Positions 7,209-14,546 of a stretch of DNA of 18,951 nt are shown one piece after another (position 1 is the first letter of the stretch; each line of letters starts with the position of its first letter). Location of the stretch: positions 1 through 18,951 of the forward strand of contig JANQST010000578.1 in assembly GCA_028279155.1 (NCBI GenBank), given 5' to 3'. Made by a program: the position numbers and the translations under genes. The notes beneath the pieces are model-generated. The model saw nothing but the letters and a program-made list of their open reading frames with translations, did no database searches and was not told the DNA's origin. The DNA comes from Cyclobacteriaceae bacterium. Its GTDB lineage: Bacteria; Bacteroidota; Bacteroidia; Cytophagales; Cyclobacteriaceae.

Positions 7209-7859
7209 GTGCGAAAAGTGATTGAGCTTATTAAAAAAGATCTGGTTGTGGATTGGCGACAGCAAAATCCTATTTCAGGAATTCTGCTTTACCTAGCCTC
7301 AACCATTTTCACTTCTTACATGGCCTTTAGGGGTTTCGTCTCCATTGAGGTTTGGAATGCACTTTTTTGGATCATTATTTTATTTACGGCAATCACAGCA
7401 ATTTCCAAAAGTTTTGCCCAAGAGGAAAGGAGATCGATCTACTACTTCTTCTTAATAAAACCTCATAATTTAATTATATCTAAACTGATCTATTCCTTCT
7501 TGTATCTAATAGCTCTTGCAATTCTTTCATTAGTCATATTTACTGTGTTGTTTGGCAATCCTATTGTTAATCATCAATTATTTATTTTCAATCTACTAAT
7601 AGGATGCCTTGGCTTGTCTTCAGCCTTTACCATGATCTCAGCAATAGCATTTAAGGCAAGTAATCGTTCCATAATGATGGCTGTCTTAGGTTTCCCGGTC
7701 ATAATCCCAGTTTTAATCTTGACCATTAGCAATTCTGCTAAAATTTTGGATCAAAACATCTGGTCACAAATTCAGGGTAATATGCTCACCCTGATCTCAG
7801 TTGATGTGATTATCATTGCACTCACGTTTATCTTGTTCCCTTTTATCTGGCGCTCTTAA
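7209..7859 (+). CDS. ccmB: Heme exporter protein B (CcmB)
   Basis: Integral membrane subunit of the CcmABCD complex that releases heme-loaded CcmE in System I cytochrome c maturation, inner membrane. The 216 residues begin with an amphipathic IELIKKDLVVDWRQQNPISG segment typical of CcmB, then about six hydrophobic membrane stretches. The conserved SKSFAQEERR region near residues 66-75 fits the family. The start is a GTG at 7209; a second in-frame GTG three codons later (7218) would remove MRK and leave room for a short leader after the TAnnTTTG element at 7197. It overlaps ccmC by one base (TAATG). The ATPase partner CcmA is not in this window. First gene of a rightward operon, divergent from the polysaccharide block. 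Confidence 0.9.
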   Translation: MRKVIELIKKDLVVDWRQQNPISGILLYLASTIFTSYMAFRGFVSIEVWNALFWIIILFTAITAISKSFAQEERRSIYYFFLIKPHNLIISKLIYSFLYLIALAILSLVIFTVLFGNPIVNHQLFIFNLLIGCLGLSSAFTMISAIAFKASNRSIMMAVLGFPVIIPVLILTISNSAKILDQNIWSQIQGNMLTLISVDVIIIALTFILFPFIWRS

Positions 7860-8536
7860 TGGGATATTTATTAAAAACGAATTGGTGGAAATGGTTGTGT
7901 ATGGCTTTGCTTACCTACACCATAATTGGAGGTTTGCTTTTGCCTGTACCCAAACTTCCTATTCTTAACGAGACCATTCGAGTACTTCATTTTCATGTTC
8001 CAATGTGGTTCGGGATGATCCTTGTGTTTACAGGCTCTGTGATATATGCCATAAAGTACCTTAAGACTAACAATTCCAAATTTGATATTTACAGCTCCCA
8101 ACTTGCAAACATGGGGATTGCTTTTGGAGTGCTTGGGATTGTAACTGGCATGGTTTGGGCCAAATATACCTGGGGTGAGCCATGGAGTAATGACCCAAAG
8201 CAAAATGCATCTGCAGTTTCACTTTTGATCTACCTAGCTTATTTCGTTTTGCGAAACTCAATCAAAGATGAAGAGCAACGAAATCGAATATCGGGGGTTT
8301 ATAACATTTTCGCCTATTTCTTAATGATACCATTGTTGTTCATTCTGCCCAGAATGGCAGACAGTCTGCATCCTGGAAATGGGGGTAACCCTGGATTCAA
8401 CGCCTATGATCTTGATAGTAACTTAAGAAAGGTATTTTACACAGCAGTGCTGGGGTGGTCTTTGCTTGGCTATTGGATAGCATCGATCAACATTCGGCTG
8501 TCGCTTACACATCAAAAACTTGAAAACGCCAGTTAA
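7859..8536 (+). CDS. ccmC: Heme exporter protein C (CcmC)
   Basis: Polytopic inner-membrane heme-handling protein that loads heme onto CcmE. At 225 residues it has six likely membrane segments. It has RVLHFHVPMW (about 41-50) with a candidate periplasmic heme-ligand His, a tryptophan-rich segment WGEPWSNDPK (about 105-114) in place of the textbook WGxxWxWD, and HPGNGGNPGF (about 171-180) with the second candidate His. The final aromatic of the textbook motif is Asn here; whether this is usual in the phylum I cannot check. ATG at 7859 overlaps the ccmB stop. Downstream, after 11 bases, comes the ccmD-like gene. Identity is strong from sequence and context. Confidence 0.92.
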   Translation: MGYLLKTNWWKWLCMALLTYTIIGGLLLPVPKLPILNETIRVLHFHVPMWFGMILVFTGSVIYAIKYLKTNNSKFDIYSSQLANMGIAFGVLGIVTGMVWAKYTWGEPWSNDPKQNASAVSLLIYLAYFVLRNSIKDEEQRNRISGVYNIFAYFLMIPLLFILPRMADSLHPGNGGNPGFNAYDLDSNLRKVFYTAVLGWSLLGYWIASINIRLSLTHQKLENAS

Positions 8537-8547
8537 GCTGGACTCAC

Positions 8548-8781
8548 ATGAATCACATTACGACTTTGTTTTTTCGACTTGCTTTTTCACTACTAATTAT
8601 TCTAACCCCTATCGTCTCTACAGCCCAGGTTGAGATGGCGGATAATTTTAGAGGGGAGGGAAAGATCTACGTTGTTATTGCGATTATTCTGGTAATTCTG
8701 ACTGGTTTCTTTTACCTGCTCTTTAGGTTGGACAGAAAAACTAAACGGTTGGAAGAAGAGGTCTCACAAAATCAAAAATGA
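8548..8781 (+). CDS. Small CcmD-like membrane protein
   Basis: A 77-residue protein with an N-terminal signal-like hydrophobic segment (about 8-26, ending STAQ), a short exposed stretch with EMADNFRGEGKIYVV, a second hydrophobic helix (about 40-60) and a charged, coiled-coil-like tail RLDRKTKRLEEEV. This matches the small 'CcmD family' proteins found between ccmC and ccmE in Bacteroidota; CcmD in System I helps release holo-CcmE from CcmABC. Identification rests on position, size and the KIYVVxAI...RLDRK pattern rather than on a catalytic motif. The ATG at 8548 follows ccmC by 11 bases. A 69-base gap with a possible own promoter separates it from ccmE. Confidence 0.75.
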   Translation: MNHITTLFFRLAFSLLIILTPIVSTAQVEMADNFRGEGKIYVVIAIILVILTGFFYLLFRLDRKTKRLEEEVSQNQK

Positions 8782-8809
8782 GCATAAAATTCTTCTAATT
8801 CTTGCCGCT

Positions 8810-8822
8810 TTGATTGAATCAA
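8810..8822. promoter_or_regulatory. Hyphenated palindrome upstream of ccmE
   Basis: TTGAT-TGA-ATCAA, perfect 5-base arms around 3 bases, lies between a possible -33 TTG (8802-8804) and a possible -7 element (8827-8834). The location would suit a repressor site on a ccmE promoter, but the motif is short and AT-rich. Tentative. Confidence 0.2.
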
Positions 8823-8826
8823 TAAC

Positions 8827-8834
8827 GATCTTTG
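8827..8834 (+). promoter_or_regulatory. Possible promoter for ccmE
   Basis: GATCTTTG differs from the TAnnTTTG consensus at the first base only, and a TTG at 8802-8804 lies 22 bases upstream, a fair -33 spacing for Bacteroidota. It would give a leader of roughly ten bases before the ccmE ATG at 8851. The 69-base gap, larger than others in this operon, agrees with an internal promoter. Confidence 0.3.
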
Positions 8835-8850
8835 CGGTTTTATAGAAAAC

Positions 8851-9264
8851 ATGAAGACGAAGTATATAGTATCCATTATTGTGATTGCCATTGCAGTTGT
8901 GATCATAATGTTAATGGCGGGGGACGCGAGCTCCTATGTAACATTCAAGGAGGCGAAAGAGCTATCAACTAAAGGCTTTAAGAAGAGCATTCATGTGGTT
9001 GGACAATTGACCAGGTCAGAAGAAGGGAATATCGTTGGAATTGAAGAAAGCCCTGATAAGCTTTCATTTAAATTTCAAATGGTTGATGAAAATGGATTTA
9101 TACAACAAGTCTATCATTCGAATCCAATTCCTACGGATTTTGCAAAGTCAGAGCAAGTGGTAATCATTGGCTCATACAATAACGAAAATTTCATCGCTGA
9201 AAAAATACTTCTGAAATGTCCATCTAAGTATCAGGAGGAAGCGGATCTAAGTGCAGGAATATAA
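8851..9264 (+). CDS. ccmE: Cytochrome c maturation heme chaperone CcmE, Cys (CxxxY) type
   Basis: Membrane-anchored periplasmic OB-fold protein that carries heme from CcmC to CcmF for attachment to apocytochromes. The 137 residues have one N-terminal membrane anchor (about 5-22), then a soluble beta domain with SIHVVGQL (about 46-53), KFQMVDENG and EQVVIIGSYNNENFIAEKILLK. Where classic CcmE has the heme-binding His motif (HDENY-like), this protein has CPSKY, with Cys about 123 and Tyr about 127: the CxxxY form known from some sulfate reducers and archaea. Start is ATG at 8851. The ccmF start lies four sense codons after its stop, in the same frame. Identity is strong; the Cys-linked heme chemistry is inferred from the motif. 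Confidence 0.92.
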   Translation: MKTKYIVSIIVIAIAVVIIMLMAGDASSYVTFKEAKELSTKGFKKSIHVVGQLTRSEEGNIVGIEESPDKLSFKFQMVDENGFIQQVYHSNPIPTDFAKSEQVVIIGSYNNENFIAEKILLKCPSKYQEEADLSAGI

Positions 9265-9276
9265 TTCTCCATTACA

Positions 9277-11772
9277 GTGATACACTACTTTGAAGGCCAA
9301 CTAGGACATATTTTTGTTATCCTCTCTTTCGTAAGCAGTGCACTCGCTGCTTTTGCTTTTTTAAAAGGAAGACATCAGGATGAAGGTTGGTCGTCCTTCG
9401 GGAGTAAAGTATTTTATGTTCATGCAATTAGTGTAATAGGGATTGTTGGCACACTTTTCTATCTAATCCACAACCATTACTTCGAATATCATTACGTATA
9501 TAGCCACACCTCCTCTCTTCTTCCCGTCCATTATCAAATATCCAGTTTCTGGGAAGGCCAGGAGGGATCGTTTCTTTTATGGATGTTTTGGAATGCAATC
9601 CTTGGTGTGATCCTGATTAAAACCAATAAGTTTTGGAAAGCTCCAGTTATGTTGATCATGAGTTTGACCCAGGTTTTTCTGGCATCCATGATTCTTGGGG
9701 TTGTGATTTTCAATGTCAAAATAGGAAGCTCACCGTTCTTGCTGCTTCGTGAGGTTTTGGATGCGCCAATCTTCAAAACTGATCCCAATTTCATTCCAGA
9801 AGATGGAAACGGGTTGAACCCATTGCTACAAAACTATTGGATGGTTATACATCCACCTACTTTGTTCTTAGGCTTTGCAACAACAGTCATCCCGTTTGCT
9901 TACTGCTTAGGTGGTCTCATGATTGGGAAAACCAAGGAATGGATTCGACCAGCGCTACCTTGGGCTCAATTCTCAGCCTTGGTTCTTGGAGTGGGTATCC
10001 TGATGGGCGCTTACTGGGCCTATGAGACATTGAACTTCGGGGGGTACTGGAATTGGGATCCTGTTGAGAATGCTATTTATGTTCCGTGGCTGATCCTGAT
10101 TGCAGCGATCCATGTAATGATCGCTTATAAAAAAAGCGGATCTGCACTCAAGTTGTCAATGATACTTTCTGTTGCAACATTTATTCTCGTGTTGTACGCC
10201 ACTTTCCTAACTCGAAGCGGGATTTTAGGAAATTCTTCCGTTCATTCTTTTACAGACCTGGGACTCTCCGGACAATTATTGCTCTATCTTTTGGCATTCC
10301 TTGTTCTTTCAATCGTCCTGATTGCCATTCGATGGAAAGATATTCCTTCAACTAAAAAAGAAGTGTCTACGTATTCCCGCGAATTCTGGATCTTCATGGG
10401 TGCTGCTGTCTTGTGTTTCATGGGATTCCAGGTTTTGGCTGGGACTTCAATTCCAGTATACAATTCCATAGCAGATTCATTGGGTTTTAATCTCAATATG
10501 GCACCTTCTACGGATACCTACAAGGCGTATTCATTACCTCAATTGGTGCTATCCATTTTCCTCGCAATATTTTCAGGAACAGGGCAATTCTTCTGGTGGA
10601 AGAAAATGGATAAAAAGAAATTAAAGGATGAGTTGGCCTTTCCATTTATGATCTCACTTGGGCTCTCTGCCTTGGTGATCGTGCTAGGGAAAATCACTGA
10701 TCCTGCTTACCTGGTTCTGCTAATTGCTTCGGTTTATTCGATTATAGCCAATGCGAAGATTCTTCTATCAATAGCACGATCGAATTTCAAATTAGCAGGT
10801 GGGTCAATTGCACATATAGGGATTGCCATGATGCTTGTTGGAATCTTATTTTCATCAGGATATTCCAAGATTCTTTCAACCAACTATACGTCGATGGTCT
10901 GGAGCAGTGAATTTCCCGATGAGGTTAATCAGGACAATTTGCTTCTCTTCATTAATGAGCCACGGCAGATGAGCGAGTATTCGATGATCTACAAGGGAAT
11001 AAGAAAGCTAACAAAGGAGGTTGGGATGGTGGATGAGAATTTACTGACCACTACGGTTAACCCACTTAAAGTGATAAGGACCACGAATAGTGTAAAAGAT
11101 ACCTTGACACTTTACAGCGCTGAGAATAGTTATTTCGAGATTGAGTATCACACAGAAAAAGGTAAGCAGTTCACGCTATTTCCAAGGGTTCAAATCAATG
11201 AGACCATGAATATGACGGTCTATTCGCCAGATATCCATCGAACGATTGGGGCAGATATGTACACACATGTTCGAACGTTTCCGAAACCAACATCTGAAGA
11301 GGATTGGAGTGACCCTCAGGAAATTAAGGTAACTGTTGGATCCAATTTCTTTATCAATGATTACGTGGCAACCCTTGAAAGACTTGAGCCAATAAGCCAG
11401 ATCAATGGAACTCCGCTAGACGATAATGATGTAGCAGTTAAAGCTGTTATAAATGTTCAGGGTGAGTACAGGGATTATCTTTCTGAACCCATTTTTATTA
11501 TCAAAGATCGTGAGTTTGTTGGAAGGGTTGACGATCATGTGAATGACCTTGCATTCATGATCTCCATCCAAAATATCATTCCACAAGAAAATGCGGTTAT
11601 TTTCTCAACACGCACCACCCAGAAAGATTGGATCATCCTAGAAGCGGTCAAAAAACCATGGATCAACCTCCTTTGGATTGGTACCTTCTTATTGGTACTT
11701 GGCTTCACCGTGGCAATTGTCCGCCGGTATTCCGAATTCATAAAAATGCGTGACAAAGGAGTAGAAGCCTGA
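9277..11772 (+). CDS. ccmF: Cytochrome c heme lyase subunit CcmF
   Basis: Large polytopic inner-membrane protein that takes heme from CcmE and ligates it to apocytochrome c with CcmH. The 831 residues include many membrane helices, a WWD-type motif GGYWNWDPVENAIYVPWL (about 255-272), the conserved WMVIHPPTLFLGF (His about 192), LTRSGILGNSSVHSF (His about 323), and a late helix GGSIAHIGIAMML (His about 513), all placed as expected for heme ligands. A long periplasmic domain (about 530-795) precedes the final membrane helix. GTG at 9277 was chosen because the frame is closed by the ccmE stop at 9262-9264 and no ATG lies between. At 831 residues it is longer than proteobacterial CcmF (about 650). 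Identity is very secure. Confidence 0.95.
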   Translation: MIHYFEGQLGHIFVILSFVSSALAAFAFLKGRHQDEGWSSFGSKVFYVHAISVIGIVGTLFYLIHNHYFEYHYVYSHTSSLLPVHYQISSFWEGQEGSFLLWMFWNAILGVILIKTNKFWKAPVMLIMSLTQVFLASMILGVVIFNVKIGSSPFLLLREVLDAPIFKTDPNFIPEDGNGLNPLLQNYWMVIHPPTLFLGFATTVIPFAYCLGGLMIGKTKEWIRPALPWAQFSALVLGVGILMGAYWAYETLNFGGYWNWDPVENAIYVPWLILIAAIHVMIAYKKSGSALKLSMILSVATFILVLYATFLTRSGILGNSSVHSFTDLGLSGQLLLYLLAFLVLSIVLIAIRWKDIPSTKKEVSTYSREFWIFMGAAVLCFMGFQVLAGTSIPVYNSIADSLGFNLNMAPSTDTYKAYSLPQLVLSIFLAIFSGTGQFFWWKKMDKKKLKDELAFPFMISLGLSALVIVLGKITDPAYLVLLIASVYSIIANAKILLSIARSNFKLAGGSIAHIGIAMMLVGILFSSGYSKILSTNYTSMVWSSEFPDEVNQDNLLLFINEPRQMSEYSMIYKGIRKLTKEVGMVDENLLTTTVNPLKVIRTTNSVKDTLTLYSAENSYFEIEYHTEKGKQFTLFPRVQINETMNMTVYSPDIHRTIGADMYTHVRTFPKPTSEEDWSDPQEIKVTVGSNFFINDYVATLERLEPISQINGTPLDDNDVAVKAVINVQGEYRDYLSEPIFIIKDREFVGRVDDHVNDLAFMISIQNIIPQENAVIFSTRTTQKDWIILEAVKKPWINLLWIGTFLLVLGFTVAIVRRYSEFIKMRDKGVEA

Positions 11773-11781
11773 CAATCAAGC

Positions 11782-11789
11782 TACTTTTA
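11782..11789 (+). promoter_or_regulatory. Possible -7 element just upstream of the DUF2520 gene
   Basis: TACTTTTA matches TAnnTTTG except for the last base. Both its sequence and its distance to the start codon are nearly the same as at ccmB (CTACTTTTGCGTT then GTG at ccmB; CTACTTTTACGCT then ATG here), implying a very short or absent leader if it is active. Confidence 0.3.
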
Positions 11790-11793
11790 CGCT

Positions 11794-12519
11794 ATGAGCA
11801 AGGTAGCGATAATCGGAAATGGCAATGTCGGCTATCATTTCTTTAATAGGATTTCTACAAAACATGAAGTCAAACTATTCTCAAGGAAAGTTGATGCTAA
11901 TGAGACACTACTGCTCGAAGACTTTGATCCCAATGATTTTGAGTACGCTCTACTATGCCTACCAGATGATATATTAAGAGCTTTTTCCGATTCGATCCAG
12001 AAATCAGATTGTACCATTGTGCATATGTCCGGCGCAAGGCCTATTTCAGATTTGGATAGACATGAATTGAGAGGAGTAGTGTATCCGCTACAAACCTTTA
12101 CGAAAGAAAAGAAGGTCGATTTTTCATCCTTCCCCATTTTTGTTGAAGGCACTGAGATCACTGAAAAACCCATTTTTTCATTTGTAAGAAGCTTCAGCAC
12201 AGATGTGCGACTGATGAGTTCGGAAAATCGAGCAAGACTTCACCTGGCAGCAGTGTTTGCCTGCAACTTCACTAATCATATGTACCATATTTCTGATTCT
12301 ATCTTATCTGAGATTGGTATTTCACTCAAAGATTTCAAGCATCTGGCCAGCGAGACACTGGATAAAGCAGTGGAATTAACGCCAAAAAAATCACAAACCG
12401 GTCCAGCGGTTAGGGATGATTTTGATACAATGTCTAATCACGTCAGAATGATTGAGGATAAAGATTGGCAAGAGATTTATGAACTCATCTCACAGAACAT
12501 CCGTAAATCTCAGGGATGA
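11794..12519 (+). CDS. Rossmann-fold and DUF2520 domain protein
   Basis: A 241-residue putative oxidoreductase of unknown substrate. The N-terminal dinucleotide-binding motif is GNGNVG (about 8-13) after a beta strand; the middle has HMSGARPISDL and VYPLQTFTKEKKVDFSSFPIFVEG, typical of the F420-/NADP-binding-like fold; the C-terminal DUF2520 helical part contains ARLHLAAVFACNFTNHMY and the TGPAVRDD segment that is strongly conserved in the family. Bacteroidota genomes often keep this gene next to a UbiA-family gene, as here. It starts 21 bases after ccmF and its stop overlaps the next start (ATGA), suggesting translational coupling to the prenyltransferase. A biochemical role is not established; a reductase acting on a small metabolite is a guess from the fold. 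Confidence 0.85.
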   Translation: MSKVAIIGNGNVGYHFFNRISTKHEVKLFSRKVDANETLLLEDFDPNDFEYALLCLPDDILRAFSDSIQKSDCTIVHMSGARPISDLDRHELRGVVYPLQTFTKEKKVDFSSFPIFVEGTEITEKPIFSFVRSFSTDVRLMSSENRARLHLAAVFACNFTNHMYHISDSILSEIGISLKDFKHLASETLDKAVELTPKKSQTGPAVRDDFDTMSNHVRMIEDKDWQEIYELISQNIRKSQG

Positions 12520-13367
12520 ACATTCGTTTGAATGATATCACCGGATTCCTAATCGCCAGCCGTATTCCGAACCTCTTAATTATCGCTTATACTCAATTCG
12601 CGACGGCTAAATTTCTCATGGTGATTGACTTCCAAAGAATTGCCAATATTGATTTTCTATTATTATTGGTGAGTACAGGGATGATTGGCGCAGGAGGATA
12701 CATCATCAACGATTACTTCGATCAAAAAATTGATATGATTAATCGACCAAACCAGGTTGTGGTCGGACCTGATCTACGAAGAAGACTTGCGCTAGCTTCC
12801 CATATCGGATTGTCAGCAACCGGGATCGCAATCGGATTCTTAATTGATCCTATGATTGGAGCCGTCCATATTTTTTCAACAGGTGCGCTTTTCACTTACA
12901 GCATCGGAATAAAAAGAGTGCTGCTCTTGAGTACGCTTACCATTTCCTTTCTCACCATTCTAACAATCCTGCTTGTTATGGTTTTTTTTAGAGAAATAAG
13001 CATTCTAGCAGTAATCTATTCTTTGTTTGGTTGTGCAGTTGTCTTTATTAGAGAAACGTTGAAAGACATCATTAGCTCAAAGGGAGAACAGGCGTTTGGA
13101 GTTAACTCGGTACCAATTGTATGGGGGCTTAGAGGTGCCAAGTTGATTATTTACCTTGTCTGTATTGCAGGTATATCATTGCTCACAGTTTACTTATTGG
13201 CAATCCCGAATTGGACGGTTCGTATATTCTTTGGAGCATTGCTCCCTGTCATCTTATGGTTTATCTATAGACTAATAAAAGCTGACAAGCTCAAGGATTT
13301 TAAAGATTTGAAAGCATTCATCGACATAATAATTGTAGGTGGATTGGTGAGTATGAGCCTTGTCTAA
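12516..13367 (+). CDS. UbiA-family prenyltransferase (geranylgeranylglycerol-phosphate transferase-like)
   Basis: Polytopic membrane enzyme of the UbiA superfamily, which moves an isoprenyl chain onto an aromatic or glycerol-phosphate acceptor. The 283 residues carry about eight or nine hydrophobic helices. The first Asp-rich motif is intact, NDYFDQKIDMINRP (Asn65, Asp66, Asp69, Asp73). The second, normally of the D-x-x-D-x-x-G-D type, reads KDIISSKGEQAFGVNSVP (about 183-200): only the first Asp and the downstream G(V)xSxP context remain. This may affect Mg-diphosphate binding or mark a divergent subfamily. Bacteroidota homologs are usually called geranylgeranylglycerol-phosphate geranylgeranyltransferase, but the real substrate is uncertain. 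ATG at 12516 overlaps the DUF2520 stop. The 3' end overlaps the convergent DUF456 gene by 4 bases. Confidence 0.82.
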   Translation: MNIRLNDITGFLIASRIPNLLIIAYTQFATAKFLMVIDFQRIANIDFLLLLVSTGMIGAGGYIINDYFDQKIDMINRPNQVVVGPDLRRRLALASHIGLSATGIAIGFLIDPMIGAVHIFSTGALFTYSIGIKRVLLLSTLTISFLTILTILLVMVFFREISILAVIYSLFGCAVVFIRETLKDIISSKGEQAFGVNSVPIVWGLRGAKLIIYLVCIAGISLLTVYLLAIPNWTVRIFFGALLPVILWFIYRLIKADKLKDFKDLKAFIDIIIVGGLVSMSLV

Positions 13368-13876
13368 AACATTTCCATTATGCTTGTGACGGTAAATTCA
13401 CCAACCTTGTAGACAACTATACCTCCGAGAATAAGGCTGAACAAGACCTTGATAGAGGTTGCTACCAAAAAGCCAAGAAACGACCCAAACCCTGATTTGA
13501 ACGCTGACCGAATATGATTTCCGCCGTATAAGTCGCCAATGATCGCTCCCAAAAGCGGCCCTACAATAATTCCGAAAGGAATCGGTAGAAGAATGCCAGC
13601 GACTATGCCTATCATTCCACCAATAACTCCAGCTTTCGTTCCTCCAAATTTTTTGGTTGCTGCTACTGGCAATGCATAATCAGCAGCAGTAACAATCAAA
13701 ACTAATATCCCCCATACAACAAATGAGGTGGTGCTAAATGATGTTTCTTCTGAGATGTAATGAGCACTTATTAAAGATCCGTAAGAAAGTAACGGACCTG
13801 GAAGTGGTGGAAGTACTGAAAAAATAACACCACCTGCCAATAGCAAAATAGAAAGTATGATAAGAATGGCTTCCAT
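13364..13876 (-). CDS. DUF456 family membrane protein
   Basis: A 170-residue, highly hydrophobic protein of unknown function. The pattern is typical of DUF456: an N-terminal helix ending LPPLPGPLLSYGSLI (about 22-36), a WGILVLIVTAADYALPVAATKKFGG segment (about 55-79), then glycine-rich helices GGMIGIVAGILLPIPFGIIVGPLLGAIIGDLYGG (about 86-119) and a final membrane helix. The glycine zipper-like repeats suggest tightly packed helices. ATG at 13876 shares one base with the stop of the upstream acetyltransferase gene (TAATG), so the two are probably co-translated. The end overlaps the convergent UbiA gene, leaving no room for a terminator between them. Confidence 0.88.
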   Translation of the reverse strand: MEAILIILSILLLAGGVIFSVLPPLPGPLLSYGSLISAHYISEETSFSTTSFVVWGILVLIVTAADYALPVAATKKFGGTKAGVIGGMIGIVAGILLPIPFGIIVGPLLGAIIGDLYGGNHIRSAFKSGFGSFLGFLVATSIKVLFSLILGGIVVYKVGEFTVTSIMEMF

Positions 13877-14454
13877 TAAAGATCTTTAAATATAGTCTTC
13901 TTAATCCCATCCCAATCACTTCTTACAATTCCGTAAACAACTGTATTTCTCCTTCTATCCCCTCGCGTATATCGATGATTTCGTAGTGTACCATCATGCT
14001 TAGCTCCAATCTTTTCCATGGCTCTTCTTGAACGCACGTTTAATTCATCGGTCCGAAGCTCAAGTCGTTCAATACCCATTGTTTCAAATGCATGACTTAA
14101 CATAAGAAACTTCATATGTTTGTTCACACCAGCCCCAATAAAATCTCCGCCAAGCCATGTCCATCCGATCTCAATGTTTTTTTCACCCCACTCAATGTTA
14201 CCATAACTGGTAGACCCAATAACCTGTTCTGTTTCGTTCAACCTGACAGCAAAAGTCATTTTCTCACCAGCATTCGATTCCTCAAGGCGTTGTGTCATCC
14301 ACTTTGCCATTGCTTCGGGAGTATAGAGGTCTTCTGTATACCATGTCCAAATATTTTCATCCTCGCAAACCTCTTTCAGGGATTGGATATGATCTTGGGT
14401 TAAGGGTTCAAGAGAAACTTTAGTGTCGGAAAGCGTCTTATAAAATTCCTTCAT
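13876..14454 (-). CDS. GNAT-family N-acetyltransferase (RimJ/RimL-like)
   Basis: A 192-residue acetyl-CoA-dependent acetyltransferase. The fold is visible from VSLEPLTQDHIQSLKEVC at the N-terminus, FAVRLNETEQVIGSTSYGNI (the strand pair), EIGWTWLGGDFIGAGVNKHMK (motif A region), and ERLELRTDELNVRSRRAMEKIGAKHDGTLR, which is characteristic of RimJ/RimL-type enzymes, followed by a charged RYTRGDRRRNTVVYGI tail. These enzymes acetylate protein N-termini, small amines or antibiotics; the acceptor here cannot be told. ATG at 14454 was chosen over the TTG one codon earlier. It is followed directly by the DUF456 gene with a one-base overlap. A weak inverted repeat lies in its upstream region. Confidence 0.88.
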   Translation of the reverse strand: MKEFYKTLSDTKVSLEPLTQDHIQSLKEVCEDENIWTWYTEDLYTPEAMAKWMTQRLEESNAGEKMTFAVRLNETEQVIGSTSYGNIEWGEKNIEIGWTWLGGDFIGAGVNKHMKFLMLSHAFETMGIERLELRTDELNVRSRRAMEKIGAKHDGTLRNHRYTRGDRRRNTVVYGIVRSDWDGIKKTIFKDL

Positions 14455-14471
14455 CAAAAACAGAAATTACA

Positions 14472-14497
14472 GCTGCAATTTAACTGAGAATTGCTGC
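14472..14497. repeat. Inverted repeat between the DUF1223 and GNAT genes
   Basis: GCAATT (14475-14480) and AATTGC (14489-14494) face each other across 8 bases, with two further pairs outside a mismatch. In the minus-strand sense it is followed within about 15 bases by a T-rich stretch, so it could be a weak terminator after the DUF1223 gene. The same 10-base string, GCTGCAATTT, also occurs just before the DUF1223 start (15276-15285). Evidence is thin. Confidence 0.25.
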
Positions 14498-14546
14498 AAT
14501 CTTGAACCCGAAGGATGTTATAAATTTCTAATAAGGATGAATGTTT

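Noticed and set aside
7871..8203. Minus-strand 110-residue open frame antisense to ccmC
   Set aside because: A shadow of the conserved ccmC frame, with no family signature.
11835..12200. Minus-strand 121-residue open frame antisense to the DUF2520 gene
   Set aside because: Fully inside a conserved gene; no own ribosome-binding site or motif was seen.
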